Shown here: positions 59,220 to 64,000 of the stretch, one piece after another
Layout: each line of letters opens with the position of its first letter
Numbering within the stretch: position 1 is the stretch's first letter
DNA from: Akebia trifoliata
Lineage: Eukaryota > Streptophyta > Magnoliopsida > Ranunculales > Lardizabalaceae
DNA length: 64,000 bases
Assembly (NCBI GenBank): GCA_017979445.1
Contig: CM030713.1
Location: 27,571,934-27,635,933 of the forward strand
Direction of reading: 5' to 3'
Translations under genes and position numbers: made by a program
The notes under the pieces: model-generated
Seen by the model: the letters and a program-made list of their open reading frames with translations, nothing else
Database searches by the model: none
Told to the model about the DNA's origin: nothing

Positions 59220-60877
59220 CTTTTTTTAGCTAAGTTTTAAATCTTTGGGTTTTCTTTTTGATCGGTTAGCATGTTTTTAATAAGTTCAGTAACTTGGTGT
59301 TAGTGGGATTCGAACCCAGGTCTTTGGTATCATCACCCAAATACTTTAAGCTAGTTGGCGTCCGCACCTCACCCCACACTCTCGTACTAGCTAATCCAAT
59401 CAAAAAAGAAAAGCCCACAATTAATAGCATCTCTCTCTGTGAGCTATGTACTTGCCATCAATTATTAATGCACACCCTAAAAAACAAAATTTGAAACTGC
59501 AAAAGCAAGACTAAGGAACAATAGAAATGACTTTTTTTTTAAAGGAAATATTTTCCAAAATGCCACAACAAAACTTGCCATTATCACCATTTATGCTTGA
59601 TCCCAACAATTTATGATAGGCAACATGAACCCAATTTTTCCATACAATTATATCCAGACACCTTCTATTAAGGCCAGGGGTGGAGCTAGTAAGGAGCTGG
59701 TGGGGGCAATTGGCCCCACAAAACTTTGAGACACCCCTATATTTTCAACTAATTACATGCCCCATTTGTCCCCACTCCCTTACCTCTCTCCCCATTTGCC
59801 CCCACACCCTCACCTCCCTCCAATTTTTGCACCCCCCCCCCCCTCCTTTTTTTGTTAATGACATTGCCTCTTGATCGGGCATTCTCATATATTAATTGGA
59901 AATGACCTAAATATCCTTTTCTTCAACTTCTAACCAAAAACTTCTGAATTTCTCCCTAAAACCATTCATCTTCACGTTCTTCAACTATACAACAAACCAT
60001 AGTTTGCCCCCACTACAAGAAAATCCTGGCTCCATCCCTGATTAAGGCATGTAGTTTCCATACAATTCTTCTAATTCAGCACCTCAGCCACCATGTGCAA
60101 AGAAAACCCTGCCATTCCAGTGAAAAAATGTTCCGGAGTTACACCCTCTTGTACCAAAACAGATCATTAAATCACTCTATCTACATTTCCTGACACTCTA
60201 ATCCAACTTGACGCATTTCTCTAACACAAGCAAACTAACAATTTACTCCACATCATCAACTTCACCAAAGCCTTTGATCAGCAATCCACGGAAGCCATCA
60301 ATGAAGATACCAAATAACCTCTATTTAGTATCGGAACGAACCAGCCAACCCAAATTAAGCAATTAGTTGCAAAATTACACCAATTTTTCTTCAAAACATA
60401 TTATAAGTGCTTTGTTCGAGCCTAGTTACAAATCTAACAAAAACCAGGTTTACCGATCCCAAAAAAAGAAAAAAAATGTTCTTTTTTTCTGATTCAAGAC
60501 AAAATTCAATCTAGATTACATTTTTATTCTCCAAAAACTTGAAGCTATGATTTTTTTTTCCCACCTAAGTATGATCTTCGTGATTCTAAAGCGAATTTAA
60601 ACCAATAATTAAAATATATACATATATATAGGAAGAAATCCTAACCTTCAGGCTGATCATTCTCCGAGAATTCCTTCTCAAGCACCCGATCGAAGATCTT
60701 CGCAAAGCTCTCCTCTCCCGAATCTGGTGGCGAGGCATCCAATGAAAAATTTCCATAAAACCTCTCCCTCGTTTCCTTGTCAGATCTCGCGGAAACAGAT
60801 ACCACCATATGAAAACTCACCAACAGGATCCAACACAATAAGCCTAAAATTCCTCGATTTGAGTTTGAATTCGCCAT
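42700..60877 (-). CDS. KEA5: K+ efflux antiporter, KEA4/5/6 type (20 exons)
   Basis: Monovalent cation:proton antiporter-2 (CPA2) protein. The Arabidopsis KEA4-6 group exchanges K+ for H+ in Golgi, trans-Golgi and endosomal membranes. Exons (minus strand): 60646-60877, 58397-58440, 57787-57854, 57582-57669, 57402-57463, 57138-57213, 56922-56996, 55418-55489, 55180-55263, 55012-55080, 54826-54903, 54617-54705, 54121-54217, 53558-53611, 50729-50824, 46690-46878, 46519-46596, 44197-44241, 44005-44100, 42700-42741. They total 1734 nt, 577 residues plus stop, near the 568-597 of Arabidopsis relatives. All are GT-AG with consistent phases. Residues 9-30 look like a signal peptide, and ETRERFYGNFS and VLEKEFSENDQPEG follow. 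The exchanger domain (about 165-550) has VIVGYLLAGSLIGPGG, FGVVFLLFALGLEFS, LSMSSTAVV, the FQD motif across exons 11-12 (about 315-317), LELGSFVAGVMLS and LAQIGEFAFVLLSRASNLH. There is no C-terminal RCK/KTN domain, as expected for this group. The last exon (ELTSMIEECSRLL) is short and the least certain. KEA5 rather than KEA4 or KEA6 is a judgement from the C-terminus. Confidence 0.93.
43930..43950. repeat. Short GA tract in KEA intron 19
   Basis: GAGAGAGAGGGAGAGA. It lies in the 1.26-kb intron between exons 19 and 20, which otherwise holds no recognisable feature. Confidence 0.6.
45237..45375 (-). mobile_element. Short tRNA-like SINE, family 2, in KEA intron 17
   Basis: On the minus strand it reads TAGTTTAGTTGGTAATAAAG (A-box-like), GGGTGATGATACT, AAGTTCAATGCC (B-box-like), then CTTACCGACCCAAAAAGAG and an A-run (T-run at 45238-45254). 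A second copy with the same order is at 59213-59375. About 135 bp. The target duplication was not resolved. Confidence 0.7.
45600..45692. repeat. Tandem duplication of about 46 bp
   Basis: GAGTTGATGTAAGACATCATAG and GTGTTCCT-type sequence occur twice in succession within KEA intron 17. Confidence 0.8.
45850..46015 (+). mobile_element. Possible LINE 3' end
   Basis: CTTTTTTATGTAAGTTTGGCC, then CAATAAAGTTCCTCTTTACTGATCAACAGAAAAG, resembles the 3' end of plant L1 elements (a T-rich phrase followed by an ACTTATCAAAAAA-like tail). No reverse-transcriptase sequence was recognised upstream, so confidence is low. Confidence 0.3.
46220..46345. repeat. Interspersed duplication in KEA intron 17
   Basis: ACGTCRGGGTCCTTCGTAAATTTTCC followed by TAGGGACTG occurs at about 46222 and 46311, separated by unrelated sequence. 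Confidence 0.8.
46407..46488. repeat. (CA)n microsatellite
   Basis: About 35 CA units with minor interruptions, only 30 bases downstream of KEA exon 17 on its strand. Confidence 0.95.
47040..47212. repeat. Tandem duplication of about 86 bp in KEA intron 15
   Basis: GCTATCAATAC(A/G)GACC, CTATCATGTTTGAAAGCCATGC and ATGCAGTGTTG occur twice in succession with a few differences. Confidence 0.85.
47628..49215 (-). mobile_element. Degenerate L1-type LINE (RT part and C-terminus) in KEA intron 15
   Basis: Reading down the minus strand: 49180-48990 gives IYKSKVNVLNCTNCSDIKLV, HAMELLERMVEKTLR and NQFGFMP (reverse-transcriptase core of plant L1). 48270-48180 gives RPAMPY, AFKKQHIHRMGVEKTRMLR. 48030-47990 gives KTHGLTKDIVHDR, and 47750-47690 gives HDRVDWRIRVHVANPNIWDK (L1 C-terminus). 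Several stops and shifts lie between, so it is inactive. It is in the same strand as the host gene, and a SINE interrupts it at 47753-47977. Confidence 0.8.
47753..47977 (+). mobile_element. tRNA-derived SINE inserted into the LINE, 12-bp target duplication
   Basis: Starts near CAAGGGGTTGGCCTAGTG (A-box-like) and has GTTTGAAACCCCACG (B-box-like), then GAATTCCTTGGGGCC, CATATAGGACTTTCCGAGG and GGGTGGGGACACCC. The flanks share CTCTATCATGAA (47741-47752 and 47978-47989). Removing the SINE and one copy restores the LINE phrase IVHDRVDW. Confidence 0.9.
49446..49491. repeat. (GT)n followed by poly-G
   Basis: About eight GT units, then a run of more than 20 G interrupted by one T. The length is prone to sequencing error. 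Confidence 0.9.
49686..49934 (+). mobile_element. tRNA-derived SINE, second copy, 13-bp target duplication
   Basis: Same family as 47753-47977: GGTTGGCCTAGTGGCAAGTC, GTTTGAAACCCCACGAAG, CACATAGGACTTTCCAAGG, GGGTGGGGATACCC and an A-rich end. The flanks share AAGTATTGGTTTG exactly (49673-49685 and 49935-49947). It has a 7-bp stretch after the A-box that the other copy lacks. Confidence 0.92.
50431..50448. repeat. Poly-C run
   Basis: About 17 C in a row, in KEA intron 15. Confidence 0.9.
50825..53557 (-). other. KEA intron 14 (2.7 kb), no clear element
   Basis: AT-rich. 52230-52460 ends in a T/A-rich phrase (CTTATTTAAATAAAAAGAG) that may be an old LINE end. There is a long T-run at 53131-53157. 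No coding sequence other than KEA. Confidence 0.4.
54399..54556. mobile_element. Compact hairpin MITE in KEA intron 12
   Basis: Arms of about 53 bp, nearly perfect (GGGGAGCGGTTCGGCAGCCC, CTAAAGTTTGCCAAGTTTGG, TGCCAAACATTTTT and complement at 54505-54556), around a short loop that keeps one copy of the family motif AAAATCAGCTCATTCCAAA. It is an internally deleted relative of the long hairpin MITEs. At 158 bp it would form a single strong stem in the KEA pre-mRNA. Confidence 0.88.
55786..56400 (+). mobile_element. L1-type LINE 3' fragment in KEA intron 7, antisense
   Basis: The plus strand gives KGKLYMMVVKPTIVYGAECW, then (after a break) DEIRNEHIQGNIGAPIDDKL, LRRFRHVQQR and, in another frame, RPKKIWMKKV and PKKIWDKALLL. 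These are the C-terminal blocks of plant L1 ORF2. At least two frameshifts and internal stops are present. It runs opposite to the KEA transcript. Confidence 0.82.
59159..59215. repeat. (CT)n microsatellite
   Basis: About 28 CT units following a short CA tract, in KEA intron 1. Confidence 0.95.
59216..59375 (-). mobile_element. Short tRNA-like SINE, family 2, second copy
   Basis: On the minus strand: CAACTAGCTTAAAGTATTTG, GGGTGATGATACCAAAGACC, GGGTTCGAATCCC (a perfect B-box) and CTAACCGATCAAAAAGAAAA, the same order as 45237-45375. The A-box is eroded. It lies next to the CT microsatellite. Confidence 0.7.
59675..60040. mobile_element. hAT-type MITE with perfect 8-bp target duplication
   Basis: Ends CAGGGGTGGAGCTAG and (complement at right) CAGGGATGGAGCCAG. 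Directly flanked on both sides by ATTAAGGC (59667-59674 and 60041-60048). CAGGG termini and an 8-bp duplication are typical of hAT elements. 366 bp with no transposase. It lies in KEA intron 1, and an older copy is at 3341-3668. Confidence 0.93.
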
Positions 60878-61105
60878 TAGAGATGAAAAATTTTATTTTC
60901 TAATCTTTCAGGAGAACTGAAATCAAAGATACCTATACATAAGAAAGTAGAGATCCAAATCCAATGCAGAAGCGATTCTTAGATCGGTTGAAGTCATTTA
61001 CACAGAGAGGGTTCTCAAAGAGTTTGAATCGAAACCGATAACAAAAAGTGCGAAATGTTTTGCCGTGATATTACGATAAGCAATAAAGAATAATATTTTA
61101 TTTAG

Positions 61106-61867
61106 GGTGATTTAGTTATTCACCTCTACATTTTGGTCAAATTAGAGATACAAACCCCTGTGTTTTCAAATAAATGACATGCCCCTTGATCTATGTTTTG
61201 TGGGAGAGACTAATGAAAATTACCTAAATACCCTAATCTTCAACCTCTTTTTCTTGTCATATTCAAACTGTTTACATCTTTGAGTAAACTATTTTTAACT
61301 TATTCAATCTCGACTTAAGTCACTTGTAAAAGATCTTGATTTTTCTACCTAAAAATCTATCTTCTACTTCACCAAAAATCCTATCTTATTCTTAAAGTTT
61401 TAAGGTTGAAAGACATATAAACTTAAGGTTAGAAAAATGGTAAAAAACAAAAAACTTTAACTTGAAAAACTATCATTTTAAAGATGTTACCCATTAGAGT
61501 TAATTATTTTAACCCATTCAACCTTGTCTTCAATCGCTTATCAGAATTCTTGACTATTTTACCCCAAAATCCATCATTTCTATTTCTTCAAAAATCTTAT
61601 CTTATTCTTATGGTTTAAAATTTGATGGAGGTAGAATCTTACGGTAAAATAAAAATGTAAAAAAGATAACTTTACCTAAAGGTTGATGATGATTGGTTTG
61701 GGAGAGAAAGTCAAGTGGTTTTTGGCAGAGGTTGAAGATGAAGGTATTTTAGGTCATTCATGTTATTCCCTCAAATAATACCTAAGTCAAGGGGCATGTC
61801 ATCATATGAAAACATGTGTGACATCTCTATTATTGACCAAAATATGAAAGGCGTTATTTAAATCACC
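61106..61867. mobile_element. Long-TIR element upstream of KEA
   Basis: Left arm about 61106-61245, right arm about 61725-61867, inverted copies: GGTGATTTA, then ATTTTGGTCAA, AGAGAT, TGACATGCCCCTTGA, AATGACCTAAA, ATCTTCAACCTC. The core also has repeated blocks (CCCATTAGAGTTAA, TCTTATTCTTAWRGTTTWAA). No coding sequence. It begins 229 bp upstream of the KEA start codon, so it lies in or next to the promoter or 5' UTR. Confidence 0.8.
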
Positions 61868-63098
61868 ATCGTATTTAAAATCAATTCCTAATCTAAGACA
61901 GTAATTTAGTCTATCATAATACATAACAATTATTATTATAAGAGCATCTCCAACGGTAATGTTTTATTTATCTATCTCAATTTCAAGGATATGTTTTAGA
62001 TGGTAATTTGGTTTAAAAAAATTCAAAAGTCAAATTTTCCGGACCTAAAAGGGATATAACAAAATTCATTAGGATGGTATCCACGAGTGTGAATGGCTTG
62101 AACATTTATTTTTGAGTTGTGCAGAACAATAAATACTTCTCACTCGTATCTTGATGAAAAGTATTTATGACTCTGTACATATATCCACATCAACAATATG
62201 TGAAATGATGTCAATTTCAATGTTACTTCAGTATTTTATTTTTCTTTGATAATCCGATACATGGTGTAGAAATGAAACATAAGCCACATGTAGGCTCAAA
62301 ATTTGTGAGAATTATAGGCAGTTAGGTCCATCTTAGGTGGATGAATATGGTTCACCTTAATAAAAAGATGATCCGTCAAAATGAGGGATATCAACAATGA
62401 TTCCTCTCCCCATCTCCTATCCATTCGATGATAGAAATTAATTCAAAAGATATCAATGATGAATAACATCCTCATCCCCTTCGCTCCATTGCACAAAACG
62501 AGCCCTCAACTTGATTACACGTGCATGGTCATCTCCATGATTGATTTTGTCACCTATATACATTGATGAATCCTATTGGATTGGGTACAAGAAGAGTTCC
62601 ACTCACGAGGATGATGCCCATCCTTGTGTTATTTATCCATTTACTAATATAGTTGGCTATTTAATATTCATAATGATATTGACATCTTCTCCCTCATTCA
62701 ATCGCTACTACAATTAATGAACCAAACATGAGGTATGTGACAAATGCACATTTATTTTGAACTCATTGCTAAAATATTGGTTTCATAGTAGTAGAGGCAA
62801 CGTGACTTTTTTATTAAGTTGTTTTATCGTTTATTGTTAAAATGTCGATGCAAAATATTTCATTGACTTCTTATCTGACTTCTAGCTCATATTGAATCAA
62901 CTAATGCCGTTTTTGGATAGAGCGCAAGTAAAATATATGAGAACTAAACAGAATATTCAAATTCAAAATAGCTTAAATCTAGCAATGGATCCTCTGTAGC
63001 CCATTTTTCCTATAGCTATTATTCTACAATCTACAAACACATCACATCGATAAAAATAACAACTCAATCCTCTTGTACTCACGGGGTATATATATAAG
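61868..63098. other. Unassigned stretch
   Basis: AT-rich intergenic sequence. No exon or element is recognisable. Confidence 0.4.
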
Positions 63099-63470
63099 GG
63101 AATGCTAACGTTCAAAATCTCGTGGGGATGTTAGAATTGTTCAACATTTTTTTTTCTTTAATAATATATTTCATAATTTTATCTTTTAATGAAAAAGATA
63201 AGGGCATGTTTATCTTTTACACAATAAATACATTTATTATATTATTAATAAATGCATTAATTGTCAAAGTATTTACTAAAAAAAAAATTTATTTAATTTA
63301 AAATACTAAAACGTTTGTAGTATTTATTATGTAAACAAATATTTATGGTGTAAAAGATCAATACACCCTTGTCTTTTCACTACAAGACAAAACGAAGAGG
63401 GGTAGTATTGAAAAAAAAAAATATTGGACAATGATAATGTTTCATAAAATATTAGACGTTAGCATTCTCC
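63099..63470. mobile_element. Hairpin MITE (third family), copy 1
   Basis: Left end GGGAATGCTAACGTTCAAAA, right end complementary to GGAGAATGCTAACGTCTAA. The arms extend through ATCTTTTACAC and AATAAATAC for about 150 bp. Flanked by TATATATA at the left and TATACATA at the right. Confidence 0.8.
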
Positions 63471-63480
63471 TATACATACC

Positions 63481-63765
63481 CTTCCTCATTTTATCTTTTA
63501 ATGCAAAGACAAGGGTGTATTGATCTTTTACACTATACATGCTTGTTTATATAATAAATACCACGAGTATTTAAGTATTTTAAATAAGATATATTTTTTG
63601 TAATAAACTTTTCAACAATCAATATCAATATAATAAATGTATTTATTGTATAAAAGACCAACATGCCATTGTCTTTTTCACTAAAAGATAAAACGATGAG
63701 AGGTATTATTGAAAACAAAAATGTTGGATAATACTAATATCCCCATGAGGTCTTTGACGTTAACA
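63481..63765. mobile_element. Hairpin MITE (third family), copy 2, left end lost
   Basis: Begins inside the arm (CATTTTATCTTTTAATGC) directly after the TATACATA joint and ends GGTCTTTGACGTTAACATTA before a TATATATA run. It is the same family as copy 1 and is joined to it as a chain. Confidence 0.75.
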
Positions 63766-63778
63766 TTATATATATATA

Positions 63779-63980
63779 GTGTTCGACAACCAACACTAGG
63801 GAGCTACAAAATTTTTCTATATAGCTTAAAAGTTTCGGATTAGGCTAATTTTGTTATAATTATGATATCTACAATTAGGAGATCATCCTTACAAAAAATC
63901 AACTCATTCCAAAACTTCTAACTCATATAGAACAAATGTGTTGGCTCTCTAACGTTGATTGTTGATTGGAACCCTATATA
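63779..63980. mobile_element. Diverged hairpin MITE of the 0.6-kb family
   Basis: Contains GGAGATCATCCTTACAAAAA and CATTCCAAAACTTCTAACTC, with the left half much diverged (AAAAGTTTCGGATTAGGCTA). The ends AGTGTTCGACAACCAACA and GTTGATTGTTGATTGGAACCC are imperfect inverted copies. TA runs lie on both sides. Confidence 0.65.
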
Positions 63981-64000
63981 CATATAACTATTTTTTTGCT

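Noticed and set aside
59290..59325. tRNA gene with perfect GGTTCGAATCC B-box
   Set aside because: The acceptor stem and A-box are missing. Comparison with 45237-45375 shows a SINE.

Overview
This is AT-rich nuclear DNA of a flowering plant. Genes are split by many GT-AG introns, their proteins match plant families (KEA antiporters, NAC and GRF transcription factors, SOUL heme-binding proteins, hydroxymethyl-chlorophyll reductase), and most of the remaining sequence is small transposons, SINE and LINE remains and microsatellites. The species cannot be named from the sequence.

One gene looks fully intact: a KEA4/5/6-type K+/H+ antiporter on the minus strand (60877 to 42700). I could assemble 20 coding exons with matching splice phases into 577 codons. 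A second gene, RNA polymerase III subunit RPC4 (minus strand, 8621 to 6424), has nine recognisable exons, one with a GC donor, but its conserved C-terminal exon was not found. Nearly everything else that resembles a gene is a fragment or is broken: HSP90 (4.7-4.9 kb), two HCAR exons (9.3-9.8 kb), a SOUL gene inside a large inverted repeat (14.0-15.0 kb), a decayed tandem family of NAC genes (12-35 kb) and the QLQ region of a GRF gene (36.7-37.1 kb).

Layout. 0.6-2.1 kb: four hairpin MITEs head to tail, joined by short TA repeats. 4.7-9.8 kb: minus-strand gene fragments and RPC4. 11-35 kb: NAC pseudogene cluster with duplicated flanks, more hairpin MITEs, the SOUL inverted repeat, a TIR element at 20.2-21.0 kb and a SINE. 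36-41 kb: GRF fragment and further inverted-repeat elements. 42.7-60.9 kb: the KEA gene, whose introns hold LINE pieces, SINEs (two with clear target-site duplications, one of them inserted inside a LINE), a compact hairpin MITE and a hAT MITE with a perfect 8-bp target duplication. 61-64 kb: a long-TIR element upstream of KEA and another TA-joined hairpin chain.

No operon-like or defence-like system is visible. The most unusual structures are the TA-linked hairpin chains and the inverted repeat that carries sense and antisense copies of a SOUL gene segment.
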